NCBI GenBank assembly: GCA_024234895.1
Contig: JACKNJ010000002.1
Span: 377,001 to 441,000, forward strand
Length of the DNA: 64,000 nucleotides
Direction: 5' to 3'
Source of the DNA: Gammaproteobacteria bacterium
Lineage (GTDB): Bacteria; Pseudomonadota; Gammaproteobacteria; JACKNK01
The notes beneath the pieces were generated by a model, which did not search any database, had not been told where the DNA came from, and saw only the letters and a program-made list of their open reading frames with translations. Shown here in pieces: positions 8,425 through 16,643 of the stretch. Both the position numbers and the translations under genes were made by a program. Every line of letters starts with the position of its first letter. The first letter of the stretch is position 1.

Positions 8425-9164
8425 CCGCGTTGTGGTGCGAGGCGGCGGCGCGGCGCGCGGAGGCGGAGGCGCTGGCCGCGCGCTTCGGTCTGACCCTGAT
8501 CGACGCGCCGGGTGACGATGAATTTCTGCTGGTTCTTGGCGAAACACGGCTCGAACTGCGCCAGTCCGGCGAGGACGCGCCCGGGCCGGTGTTCGTTGAT
8601 TTCGTCGCCGGCAAGGCCGCGCATCGGCGGCGTTTCGGCGGTGGACGCGGGCAGCCGCTGGCGCGCGCGGCGGGGTTGAAGGGCGGTGCGAATCCGGGCG
8701 TGATCGATGCCACCGCCGGGCTCGGCCGCGATGCCTTCGTGCTGGCGACGCTGGGTTGCGAAATGACGCTGATCGAACGGCAGCCGGCGGTCGCGGCGCT
8801 GCTCGCGGATGGGCTGGCGCGCGCGGCGGCTGACGCGGAGGTTGGGCCGATCGTCGCGCGCATGCGGCTTGTCCACGGCGATGCGGCGGCCTTGTTGCGG
8901 ACGTTGCCGGTGGCGGATGTCGTCTATCTCGATCCGATGTATCCGGCGCGCGAGAAGTCCGCGGCGGTGAAGAAGGAGATGCGGGCCTTTCACGGTCTGG
9001 TCGGACGTGACGAGGATGCCGTCGAGCTACTGGACGTGGCGCGCGCGGTGGCGCGCAAGCGCGTGGTCGTGAAGCGGCCCAGGGGGGCGGAGTTCGTGGG
9101 CGGGCGCAAGCCCAGCGCCAGCGTCGAGAGCAAGAACACGCGTTATGACCTGTACCCGGTTTGA
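8421..9164 (+). CDS. rsmJ: 16S rRNA (guanine1516-N2)-methyltransferase RsmJ
   Basis: Methylates N2 of G1516 in 16S rRNA. The 247-residue protein has the SAM motif VIDATAGLGRDAFVLATLG near residue 93 and the catalytic-region motif VVYLDPMYP near 168. Both are characteristic of RsmJ (YhiQ), as is the late KRPRGAEF motif. It starts at a GTG that overlaps the bioC stop (GTGA), indicating translational coupling. Pairing of bioC with rsmJ is not a functional pathway link that I recognise. Confidence 0.93.
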   Translation: MTALWCEAAARRAEAEALAARFGLTLIDAPGDDEFLLVLGETRLELRQSGEDAPGPVFVDFVAGKAAHRRRFGGGRGQPLARAAGLKGGANPGVIDATAGLGRDAFVLATLGCEMTLIERQPAVAALLADGLARAAADAEVGPIVARMRLVHGDAAALLRTLPVADVVYLDPMYPAREKSAAVKKEMRAFHGLVGRDEDAVELLDVARAVARKRVVVKRPRGAEFVGGRKPSASVESKNTRYDLYPV

Positions 9165-9177
9165 GGCAATGCGCTCC

Positions 9178-9291
9178 GTAGGATGGGCAAAGCGCAGCGT
9201 GCCCATCGTAAGACTTGAAGATTTGTTGAGCGCTTGGGTGGCGCCCAGCACTTGCGATGGGCACGTCCCGTTGGTCCTTTGCCCATCCTAC
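9178..9291. repeat. Full family-B repeat between rsmJ and the MOSC gene
   Basis: A 114-bp copy with the GTAGGATGGGCAAAGCGCAG left end and TTTGCCCATCCTAC right end. The right end is six bases before the start codon of the next gene, so it supplies the ribosome-binding region of that gene. This is the last repeat of either family; none was seen from here to 64 kb. Confidence 0.93.
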
Positions 9292-9296
9292 GGGTC

Positions 9297-9803
9297 ATGA
9301 CGTTGTTTTCGTGGTTGCGGGATTGGCGTGCGGATGAGCTGCATGGGCGCTTGCTGGCGATCTTTGTCGCGGGCGATTCCGGTGCGCCGATGCGGTCGGT
9401 CGAATCGGTGGAGGCGATCGTCGGGCAGGGGCTGGCCGGGGATCGCTACGCGCTCGGCAAGGGTCACTGGCGGCTGACCGACGGTTGCGAGGTCACGCTG
9501 GTGTCGGCGGAGGAGATCGCGCGCGGCGAGAAGCGGAGCGGCATCGCGCTCGGCAACGGCGAGCACCGCCGCAATCTGGTGGTCAGCGGCATCACGCTGG
9601 ATGCGCTGCGCAGGAACGAGCTGCGTATCGGCGAGGTGCGCTTCGCGTTCCACAAGCTGCGGCCGCCGTGCATGTATCTGGACCGGCTGGTCGGCTCGGG
9701 GCACACCAAGGCCTTGAAAGGGGCCGGTGGGGTGGGGCTGCGCGTGGTCGAGGGCGGCGTGATTCGGGTGGGCGATGCGGTCGAGGTGATTACCGGGCCG
9801 TGA
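9297..9803 (+). CDS. MOSC-domain protein
   Basis: 168-residue protein with a MOSC (molybdenum cofactor sulfurase C-terminal) beta-barrel. MOSC proteins bind sulfur or sulfur-metal groups through one conserved cysteine, here in the motif RPPCMYLDRL near residue 124. Other family features are VEAIVGQGLAGDRYALGKGHW and RRNLVVSG. No molybdenum-cofactor genes are adjacent, so the substrate is unknown. It starts immediately after a family-B repeat with no clear ribosome site, and may be weakly translated. Convergent with the DJ-1 gene. Confidence 0.88.
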   Translation: MTLFSWLRDWRADELHGRLLAIFVAGDSGAPMRSVESVEAIVGQGLAGDRYALGKGHWRLTDGCEVTLVSAEEIARGEKRSGIALGNGEHRRNLVVSGITLDALRRNELRIGEVRFAFHKLRPPCMYLDRLVGSGHTKALKGAGGVGLRVVEGGVIRVGDAVEVITGP

Positions 9804-9863
9804 ATCGTGTGGCTGGCTTCGACTCCGCTTCGCCCGCGAGGCGGTGTCCGGGTCGCGCCGGCA

Positions 9864-10418
9864 TCACATGCCGGGCCGGAGACCGGCTTCGACCTGATCG
9901 CGTTTGGCGCGGCCTGCGAGCACGTCGATCAGCGCCAGCGCGAAATCCATCGCGGTGCCCGGTCCCTGCGAGGTGATCACCCGGTCGTCCTCGACGACGT
10001 GGTCGGTGGTGATTCGCAGGCCCGGCACCTGGATCGCATCGAGCACGCCGGGGTAGCTGGTGGCGCTGCGACCGTCGAGCAGGCCGGCGGTGGCAAGGAC
10101 TTTCGGGGCGGCGCAGATCGCCGCCGTGTAGCGCCCCCTGGCGTGCATCGACTGCAACAGTTCGATGATGCGCGGGTCGGCATTCAGATGATCGGCGCCG
10201 GGCAGACCGCCCGGCAGCACGACCATGTCGAATTCCTGCGTCAGCGCCTCGTCCAGGGTGGTGTCCGGCACGATCACGTTACGACGTGAGCAGGTCACCG
10301 GGCCGGCTTCGAGGCCGGCGCTGACCACATCGATACCGGCGCGACGCAGCACGTCGATGATGGTGATCGCCTCCATCTCCTCGCAGCCCTGCGCGAGGGG
10401 GACGAGCACGCGCGCCAT
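9864..10418 (-). CDS. DJ-1/PfpI family protein (YajL-like)
   Basis: 184-residue DJ-1/ThiJ/PfpI superfamily protein; members are described as chaperone, deglycase or oxidative-stress proteins. The nucleophile-elbow cysteine is C102 in the motif AAICAAPKVLA, and the partner glutamate is in QGCEEMEA near residues 13-14. The YajL-like motif GLPGADHL is also present. The gene begins 3 bases after the ctpA stop, so the two are probably one transcript. Which biochemical activity it has cannot be judged from the sequence. Confidence 0.9.
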   Translation of the reverse strand: MARVLVPLAQGCEEMEAITIIDVLRRAGIDVVSAGLEAGPVTCSRRNVIVPDTTLDEALTQEFDMVVLPGGLPGADHLNADPRIIELLQSMHARGRYTAAICAAPKVLATAGLLDGRSATSYPGVLDAIQVPGLRITTDHVVEDDRVITSQGPGTAMDFALALIDVLAGRAKRDQVEAGLRPGM

Positions 10419-10421
10419 CGA

Positions 10422-11765
10422 TCAGTTCCCGTTCTTGAGTTTCTGGCTGAACGCGATGCCCTTGAGCAGATTGAGGGCCTCGTAGAGGTGGTAGTCCTTG
10501 GTCGCCAGATCGGTGCCGTTCGTCTCCTTGACCTCGGCTTCCGGGGACGCGCTCTCCTCGGTGCCGGCGGCCTCGTTGGCCTTCTTGAGGAGGTGGCCGC
10601 TGAGGTCGGCTTCCTTGAGCGGCTTGACCTCCGGCTTGGCGTTCTCGGCCACCTTCAGCGATTCCAGCTTGATGTCCGGGGTGATGCCCTCGGCCTGGAT
10701 GGAGCGTCCGGACGGCGTGAAATAACGCGCCGTGGTCAGCTTGACCGCGTTGCCGTTCGGGAGCGGCAGGATGGTCTGCACCGAGCCCTTGCCGAAGGTC
10801 TGCGAGCCGACGATCAGGGCGCGGTGATGATCCTGCAGCGCGCCGGCGACGATCTCGGACGCGGACGCGGAGCCCTGGTTGACCAGCACGACCACCGGCA
10901 CGCCGCCTGTGATGTCGCCCGGGGTGGCGTTGAAGCTCATGCGCGAGCTGTCCTCGCGGCCCTCGGTGTAGACGATCAGGCCCTGGCTCAGGAAGGCATC
11001 GGAAACGGCGACGGCCGCGTTGAGCACGCCGCCCGGATTGTTGCGCAGGTCGAGGACCAGCCCTTTCAGCTCGGTCTTGCTCTCCTCGCGGACCGCGGCG
11101 ATCGCCTCGGCCAGGTAGTCGCCGGTCTTGGCCTGGAACTGGGTGATGCGCAGGTAGCCGAAGCCGTCCTCGAGCAGGCGGTTCTTGACGCTCTTCACCT
11201 TGATCACGTCGCGGGTGATGGTGATCTTGAGCGGCTTGTCCTCGCCCTCGCGGACGATGGTGAGGGTGATGTCGGTGCCCGGCTTGCCACGCATGATGTC
11301 GACCGCATCGCTGAGCGTCTTGCCCTTCACCGGCTCATCGTCGAGCCGGATGATCAGGTCGCCCGCCTTCACGCCGGCGCGCTCCGCCGGGGTGTCGTCG
11401 ATCGGCGAGACGACCTTGACGAAGCCGTCCTCCATGCCGACCTCGATGCCGAGGCCGCCGAATTCGCCGCTGGTGCCGACCTGGAGTTCCTTGAAGGATT
11501 CCTGATCGAGATAGGCGGAGTGCGGATCGAGGTCCGCGAGCATGCCGCGGATCGCGGATTCGAGCAGGACCTTGTCCTCGACCTCTTCCACGTAGTCCTT
11601 CTTCACCCGCCCGAAGACCTCGGCCAGCGTGCGCAGCTCGCTGAGCGGCAGGCCGTTGGCCTCCGCCGCATCGCGCTCGGCAAGGACACCGTCGGTGATG
11701 GTCAGCGCGCCGCCGAGGACGACGCCCATCATCAGGACCATCAGAAACTGGACTTTGGATTTCAT
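10422..11765 (-). CDS. ctpA: S41 C-terminal processing peptidase (CtpA)
   Basis: Periplasmic serine protease that trims C-termini of envelope proteins. 447 residues: an N-terminal signal or anchor segment (VQFLMVLMMGVVLGGAL), a PDZ domain (GLGIEV through GVKAGDLIIRLDD) and the S41 core. The catalytic Ser is in NQGSASASEIVAGAL (about residue 300) and the Lys in FGKGSVQT (about 325), the Ser-Lys dyad of the family. The ATG at 11765 is chosen over one seven codons upstream because a GAGAG ribosome site precedes it. It follows envC, the usual order in gammaproteobacteria, which links it to cell-wall hydrolase control. Confidence 0.94.
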   Translation of the reverse strand: MKSKVQFLMVLMMGVVLGGALTITDGVLAERDAAEANGLPLSELRTLAEVFGRVKKDYVEEVEDKVLLESAIRGMLADLDPHSAYLDQESFKELQVGTSGEFGGLGIEVGMEDGFVKVVSPIDDTPAERAGVKAGDLIIRLDDEPVKGKTLSDAVDIMRGKPGTDITLTIVREGEDKPLKITITRDVIKVKSVKNRLLEDGFGYLRITQFQAKTGDYLAEAIAAVREESKTELKGLVLDLRNNPGGVLNAAVAVSDAFLSQGLIVYTEGREDSSRMSFNATPGDITGGVPVVVLVNQGSASASEIVAGALQDHHRALIVGSQTFGKGSVQTILPLPNGNAVKLTTARYFTPSGRSIQAEGITPDIKLESLKVAENAKPEVKPLKEADLSGHLLKKANEAAGTEESASPEAEVKETNGTDLATKDYHLYEALNLLKGIAFSQKLKNGN

Positions 11766-11848
11766 GCTTTCTCTCGCTTCATGCATGCACTGCGTCTGGT
11801 CGACCGTGCCGCATCATAAGTGGGGTCGGGCGGGTGTGCTACCGGCGC

Positions 11849-13018
11849 TCAACCTCCGGAGACGATGGCTTTGCCATCCTTTCGACACCAGCTGACCGGA
11901 TCGACCGGCTGTCCGTTGCGGCGCAGTTCGAAATACAGCCCGGCACGCTCCTGACCGCCGCTGTCGCCGACCCGGGCGACCAGGTCGCCGGCTTCGACCC
12001 ATTCGCCGGCCTCCCGGTAGAGGCTTTCGTTATGGCCGTACAGGCTCAGATCGCCATCGCCGTGGTCGATGATGATGAGCAGGCCCATGCCGCGCAGCCA
12101 GTCGGCGAACGCCACCCGACCGGCATGGATCGCGCGTACGTCCGTGCCCTGCCTGGCGTCGATGATCACGCCCTTCCAGGTCGGTCCGCCGTTGGGCCTC
12201 GGCGTGCCGAAGGCGACCCGACGGGAACCGGCCACCGGCCAACCGAGGCGGCCCTGCATCCTGGCCAGCGATTGCGGCGTGCCGGCGTTGTCCGGGATGT
12301 CGGCCAGCACGCGGTCGAGGGCCTTGAGCACCTCCTGCAGACGTTCCTGATCCTTCTCCAGGCCGGCCAGCTGGCCACCTTGCTCCTCGAGCTGCTTGCG
12401 CAGGCGCGCGACCAGGATGCGGCGCTGATGGCGTTCCTTGTCCAGTTCCCGCTCCCGCTCGCGGGCCTCGCGTTCGAGCCCGGTCAGGCGTTCGGTCTCC
12501 CAGCGGATGCGGGCCTCGACCTTGCCGAGTTCGTCCAGGTCCGCGCGGATCGCGTTCAGATGACGGGCCCGCGCGCGATTGATGTAGTCGTAATAAACGA
12601 TGGTGCGGGAGATCGTGGCCGGGTCGCGCTGACTGAGCAGCAGCTTGAGTTTGGGTTGCTGGCCCATCGCGTAGGCGGCCTGCACCTGGGCGACCAGCGC
12701 ATCCTGGTTCTGCTCGATGTCGGAACGCAGCGTCGCGCGTTCGTCATCGAGACCCGCCAGACGCTGCTCCTGATCGTGCCGTTGCGCCTGCAACTCATGC
12801 AGCTTGCTGGCTACCTGGCCGATCGCGCGTTCACTGGCGCGGAGCTGGCGCTGCGCGGCATCCGCCTCGTCGCGCGCGCCGCTGAGCTGCTGGTTCAGCG
12901 CCTGGATGCGCTGCTTGACGACTTCCAGCTGCCGCTCGGTCTGTTGCTGCTTGGATTGGGCGTGCGCGAGCGGGGACAGCAGGCAGATCAGGATGACGAC
13001 GATCGTCCGGGCGCGCAT
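11849..13018 (-). CDS. envC: Murein hydrolase activator EnvC
   Basis: Periplasmic activator of cell-separation amidases. A signal peptide ends at AHAQ, followed by a long coiled coil (residues about 25-245, rich in Q, E, R and L heptads) and a C-terminal LytM/M23 domain. The metal-binding positions are degenerate: GVIIDARQGTDV lacks the usual His and LYFELRR replaces HxH. This is the expected state for a non-enzymatic EnvC, which activates amidases rather than cutting wall. It directly follows gpmI, as in E. coli. The ATG at 13018 is taken; a GTG two codons earlier is possible, and neither has a clear ribosome site. Confidence 0.92.
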   Translation of the reverse strand: MRARTIVVILICLLSPLAHAQSKQQQTERQLEVVKQRIQALNQQLSGARDEADAAQRQLRASERAIGQVASKLHELQAQRHDQEQRLAGLDDERATLRSDIEQNQDALVAQVQAAYAMGQQPKLKLLLSQRDPATISRTIVYYDYINRARARHLNAIRADLDELGKVEARIRWETERLTGLEREARERERELDKERHQRRILVARLRKQLEEQGGQLAGLEKDQERLQEVLKALDRVLADIPDNAGTPQSLARMQGRLGWPVAGSRRVAFGTPRPNGGPTWKGVIIDARQGTDVRAIHAGRVAFADWLRGMGLLIIIDHGDGDLSLYGHNESLYREAGEWVEAGDLVARVGDSGGQERAGLYFELRRNGQPVDPVSWCRKDGKAIVSGG

Positions 13019-13030
13019 CGCCACTTGGGC

Positions 13031-14575
13031 CTAGTCGTAGTCGATCATCGTGCGACCGGTCATTTCGGTCGGAACATCCAGACCCATCATGGTCAGCAGC
13101 GTGGGCGCGATATCGGACAGGGCGCCGATCTCGGCGAGGCGGGCGGGACGCCCGACGTAGATCAGCGGGACCAGGTTGGTGGTGTGCGAGGTGAACGCCT
13201 GGCCATTTTCCTCGTTGACCATCTGCTCGGCGTTGCCGTGGTCGGCGGTGATCAACATCTCGCCACCGACCTTGTGCATCGCGCGGCGGACGCGGTCGAG
13301 GCACAGGTCCAGGGCTTCGATGGCCTTGACCGCGGCCGCGTAATTGCCGGTGTGGCCAACCATGTCCGGGTTCGCGTAGTTGCAGATGATGGCGTCGAAG
13401 CGCCCACCCTCGATGGCCTCGACCAGACGGTCGGTGACCTCTTCGGCGCTCATCTGCGGTTGCAGGTCGTAGGTCTTGACCAGCGGCGAGGAGACCAGGA
13501 CACGTTCCTCGCCTTCCCACGGCTCTTCGATACCGCCGTTGAAGAAGAAGGTGACGTGCGCGTATTTCTCGGTCTCGGCCAGACGCAGCTGGGTCAGACC
13601 GAGCCTGGAGATGTACTCGCCGAAGCCGTTGGACAGACGTTCCGGCGGGAACGCCACCGGCACCGGGAACTTGGCGTTGTATTCGGTCAACGTCGTGAAG
13701 GTGCCGAGCGTGGGGCGATACGCACGCTCGAAGCCGTCGAAGTCGTCCTCGATGAACGGGCGGGTGATCTGGCGGGCGCGATCCGAGCGGTAATTCATGA
13801 AAATCACGATGTCGCCGTCCTCGACCCGCGCCGGCTTCTTGTTGGCCGGGTGGATCGCGGTGGCCTGCACGAATTCGTCCGACTCGCCACGCTCGTAGGC
13901 CATCGCCAGGCCTTCGCTGGCGGTCGGCGCGGTGAATTCGGCCCGGCCCTCGGTGATCAGCTCATAGGCGGCACGAATGCGCGGCCAGCGGTGGTCCCGG
14001 TCCATCGCGAAGTAGCGGCCGATGATCGAGGCAATGCAGCCGCGACCCAGTTCCTTGAACTTGTCTTCCATCGCCTGGATGCTGCTGTCGGCACATTTCG
14101 GCGGTGTATCGCGGCCATCGGTGAAGGCGTGGACGTAGATCCTCTCGACGCCGCGCTTGACCGCCAGTTCCGCCATCGCGTGGATGTGCTCCTCATGACT
14201 GTGCACGCCACCCGGCGACAACAGACCAAGGATGTGCACCGCCTTGCCGGTCTCCACGGCCAGATCGACCGCGTCGGTCAGCGTCCGGTTGGTGAAGAAC
14301 GAGCCGGTCTTGACCGCGCGACTGACGCGGGTGAATTCCTGATAAACGACTCGCCCGGCACCCAGATTCAGGTGGCCGACCTCGGAATTGCCCATCTGGT
14401 CCGCCGGCAACCCGACCGCCGCACCGTTGGTGCGCACGAACGCGTGCGGATGTTCGTTCCAAAGCCGGTCCCAGACCGGCTTTTGGGCATTCGCGATGGC
14501 GTTGTGTTCGATCTTTTCGCTGTAACCCCAGCCATCCAGGATGATCAGGGCTACCGGTTTCGGGCGGGCGGACAT
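13031..14575 (-). CDS. gpmI: 2,3-bisphosphoglycerate-independent phosphoglycerate mutase
   Basis: Glycolysis/gluconeogenesis: interconverts 3- and 2-phosphoglycerate using two Mn ions and a phosphoserine intermediate. 514 residues, the usual length. The metal-binding start LIILDGWGYS (D14), the catalytic Ser64 in GNSEVGHLNLGAGR, and the late ADHGNAE and TSHTTNLVP metal motifs are all seen. The ATG at 14575 matches the family start (MSARPKPVALIILDG). First gene of the gpmI-envC-ctpA-DJ-1 run and divergent from arsR. Confidence 0.96.
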   Translation of the reverse strand: MSARPKPVALIILDGWGYSEKIEHNAIANAQKPVWDRLWNEHPHAFVRTNGAAVGLPADQMGNSEVGHLNLGAGRVVYQEFTRVSRAVKTGSFFTNRTLTDAVDLAVETGKAVHILGLLSPGGVHSHEEHIHAMAELAVKRGVERIYVHAFTDGRDTPPKCADSSIQAMEDKFKELGRGCIASIIGRYFAMDRDHRWPRIRAAYELITEGRAEFTAPTASEGLAMAYERGESDEFVQATAIHPANKKPARVEDGDIVIFMNYRSDRARQITRPFIEDDFDGFERAYRPTLGTFTTLTEYNAKFPVPVAFPPERLSNGFGEYISRLGLTQLRLAETEKYAHVTFFFNGGIEEPWEGEERVLVSSPLVKTYDLQPQMSAEEVTDRLVEAIEGGRFDAIICNYANPDMVGHTGNYAAAVKAIEALDLCLDRVRRAMHKVGGEMLITADHGNAEQMVNEENGQAFTSHTTNLVPLIYVGRPARLAEIGALSDIAPTLLTMMGLDVPTEMTGRTMIDYD

Positions 14576-14890
14576 GGGTTCTCGTCGTTGGTCGTGGTGC
14601 GCATCGCCAGGCACTCAGCCGGGCGACCCCGGCGCCTGCATCCGATGTGCAGGCCCGAGGCGGGTTTGGACTGATTCTAATGTGATCCGGAAAGCGTCGG
14701 ACCGCACGTTATACAAGGGATAGCAGGTACTTGTACCGATCCGGACCGGATCTTGATCGCCACACAATGCGCAGGGCGGTCATTGATTTGTTTAACGCTT
14801 TATTATTCTATAGCGGATCAATCATAAGGGCACCCGGCCACGTATCGGCTGCCCATCTCCTTATCGGCTTCACCAAAGGCTTCATCCTCC
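14576..14890. other. Intergenic region between gpmI and arsR
   Basis: A 315-bp divergent region that must hold promoters for both directions. It contains an AT-rich patch at 14779-14830 (cattgatttgtttaacgc followed by tttattattctatag), the best place for a plus-strand promoter for arsR, but I find no clean -35/-10 pair. No gene or strong hairpin is visible. Confidence 0.4.
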
Positions 14891-15250
14891 ATGGAAAACT
14901 GCACCAATTGCGGCGATCTTTCCGTATTTGACGGTATTACCGCCAACGGTGACATCCTGATGACCCGCGATGACGAGATCGATCGTGCGTCGCGCTCCCT
15001 GAAGGCCATGTCGCATCCGTTGCGTCTGAAGATCCTCTGCACCCTCGGCGACCGCGAGGTCAGCGTGCAGGACATCGTCGATCGCGTCGGCACCTCGCAG
15101 AGCAACATCTCGCAGCACCTCGCGATCCTGCGCGACAAGGGCATCCTCGCCGCCCGCAAGGACGCCAACCGCGTGTTCTACCGGGTCGGCGACTCCCGCA
15201 CGCTGGCGCTGATCGGTATGATGCGCGAAGTTTTCTGCACCCAAGAGTAA
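14891..15250 (+). CDS. ArsR-family winged-helix regulator
   Basis: 119-residue ArsR/SmtB-type repressor. The wHTH is clear: RSLKAMSHPLRLKILCTL, then VQDIVDRVGTSQSNISQHLAILRDKGIL as the recognition region, and RKDANRVFYRV as the wing. The N-terminus has a Cys pair (C4 and C7 in ENCTNCG) and the C-terminus another Cys (FCTQE), which could bind metal or sense thiol state. If translation instead begins at the ATG at 14960, the N-terminal pair is lost; neither start has a good ribosome site. It sits immediately before the yibN-grxC-secB-gpsA cluster, an unusual addition. Its target is unknown. Confidence 0.87.
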   Translation: MENCTNCGDLSVFDGITANGDILMTRDDEIDRASRSLKAMSHPLRLKILCTLGDREVSVQDIVDRVGTSQSNISQHLAILRDKGILAARKDANRVFYRVGDSRTLALIGMMREVFCTQE

Positions 15251-15387
15251 GTCCCCTTCCGGCATCTCCGCGTTCGACGCGGCGCAACGCCGCCATCCGG
15301 CGCGGCATGCGGGCCCGGCCCCTCGCGGGTTTTCGGTCGATCGACGAAGCGGACGCCTCCCCCTCCGCATCACGTAAATAGTCGACC

Positions 15388-15813
15388 ATGGACCGTATCG
15401 CCGAATTCGCCGTCAATCATCCGTTCCTGATCGCCGCGCTGGTTGCGTTGACGATCCTGCTGATTCGCAACGAGCTGAGCATCCGCCTCCGCAAATGGAA
15501 AGCGGTCGGGCCTTTCGAGGCCACCAAACTGCTCAACCACGAGGATGGGGTGCTGCTCGATATCCGCCCCATCGGCGAGTTCAGCCAGGGCCACATCATC
15601 AACTGCAAGCACCTGCCGATGAACGAGCTCGGCAGCCGCCTGGGTGAACTGGAAAAGTTTCGCGACAAGCCCGTCGTCGCCTATTGCCGTTCCGGCAGCC
15701 GTTCCGCCGCCGCCTGCGACCTGTTGAGCAAGCAGGGCTTCAATCACGTCTTCAACCTGCATGGCGGGATCATGGCGTGGGAGAACGCGAACCTCCCGGT
15801 CACCCGGAAGTAA
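15388..15813 (+). CDS. yibN: Membrane-anchored rhodanese YibN
   Basis: Sulfurtransferase-like protein, 141 residues. One N-terminal transmembrane helix (FLIAALVALTILLI, residues 13-26) is followed by a rhodanese domain. The active-site loop is CRSGSRS with the nucleophile at C100, and the structural motifs LLDIRPIGEFSQGHI and NLHGGIMAWE are present. First gene of the conserved yibN-grxC-secB-gpsA run, with grxC 32 bases after its stop. The physiological sulfur acceptor is not known from sequence. Confidence 0.94.
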   Translation: MDRIAEFAVNHPFLIAALVALTILLIRNELSIRLRKWKAVGPFEATKLLNHEDGVLLDIRPIGEFSQGHIINCKHLPMNELGSRLGELEKFRDKPVVAYCRSGSRSAAACDLLSKQGFNHVFNLHGGIMAWENANLPVTRK

Positions 15814-15845
15814 GCCCACCGATCACCGACGAAGGGACCGCCGCC

Positions 15846-16109
15846 ATGGCCAAGATCGAAATCTACTCGACCGGAAGTTGCCCGTATTGCGTGCGGGCGC
15901 GCCGTCTGCTCGACGGCAAGGGCGCCAGCTATGACGAATACCGGCTGGACATCGACCCCTCGCTGCGTCCGACCATGGAAGCGCGCGCCAACGGACGCAC
16001 CACGGTTCCGCAGATTTTCATCGACGGTCGCCACATCGGCGGCTATGACGACATGGCCGCCCTGGACCGGGCTGGCGAACTCGACCCGCTGCTCGGCCCG
16101 GACGCCTGA
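15846..16109 (+). CDS. grxC: Glutaredoxin 3
   Basis: Glutathione-dependent thiol-disulfide oxidoreductase, 87 residues. It has the dithiol active site C12-P-Y-C15, the cis-proline motif TTVPQIFI and the glutathione-binding GGYDDMAALD segment. The cytoplasmic thioredoxin fold is complete. Its ATG at 15846 lies in the middle of a longer open frame, but residues before it have no glutaredoxin character. It is part of the yibN-grxC-secB unit. Confidence 0.95.
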   Translation: MAKIEIYSTGSCPYCVRARRLLDGKGASYDEYRLDIDPSLRPTMEARANGRTTVPQIFIDGRHIGGYDDMAALDRAGELDPLLGPDA

Positions 16110-16145
16110 AGCCGTTCCCGCAAATCCGCAATAGCCACGAATCCC

Positions 16146-16631
16146 ATGACTGACTCCAATACCGCCGAACGCCGCTTCGACATCATCAAGCTCTACATCC
16201 GCGATCTGTCGTTCGAAGTGCCGAACGCGCCCGCCGCCTATCAGGAAAAGACCGCGCCCAAGGTCGACATCGAGATCGACTCCGCCCACCAGGCCGTCGG
16301 CGACAACGTCCACGAAGTCGCCCTCACGGTGCGCGTCTCCGCCAAGATCGAAGACCGCACCCTGTTCATGGTCGAGGTCGTGCAGGCCGGTCTGTTCGGG
16401 ATCGCCGGTTTCGGCGACCAGGAACGCGACGTGATGCTCGGCAGCTTCTGCCCCGGCACCCTGTTCCCGTACGTGCGCGAGGTCGTCTCCGACGCCACCG
16501 CCAAGGGCGGTTTCCAGCCGCTGTTGCTGGCGCCGATCAATTTCGATTCCTTCTATCAGGCCCGCAAGCAACGCCAGGCCGCTCAGGCCAAGACCGCCGC
16601 GGAATCCGGCAGCGGCGCCGCTGCTGACTGA
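16146..16631 (+). CDS. secB: Export chaperone SecB
   Basis: Tetrameric chaperone that keeps preproteins unfolded and hands them to SecA. 161 residues. Characteristic segments are IIKLYIRDLSFEVPNAP at the start, the acidic SecA-binding motif near EVALTVRVSAKIEDRTLFMVEV, and LGSFCPGTLFPYVREVVSDATAKGGFQPLLLAPINF. The tail is Gln/Ala rich. It lies between grxC and gpsA, the standard gammaproteobacterial order. Confidence 0.97.
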   Translation: MTDSNTAERRFDIIKLYIRDLSFEVPNAPAAYQEKTAPKVDIEIDSAHQAVGDNVHEVALTVRVSAKIEDRTLFMVEVVQAGLFGIAGFGDQERDVMLGSFCPGTLFPYVREVVSDATAKGGFQPLLLAPINFDSFYQARKQRQAAQAKTAAESGSGAAAD

Positions 16632-16643
16632 TACGCGTCGGCG

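Noticed and set aside
1..9300. Insertion sequence or transposase around the repeats
   Set aside because: No transposase-like protein or target-site duplication was seen; the repeats are palindromic elements without their own gene in this window.
11834..14674. 946-codon plus-strand open frame opposite envC and gpmI
   Set aside because: Antisense of two well-recognised genes; its translation has no recognisable domain.
14731..14931. 66-codon open frame upstream of arsR
   Set aside because: It overlaps the arsR start in another frame, has an unpromising composition and no ribosome site; it probably lies in the promoter region.
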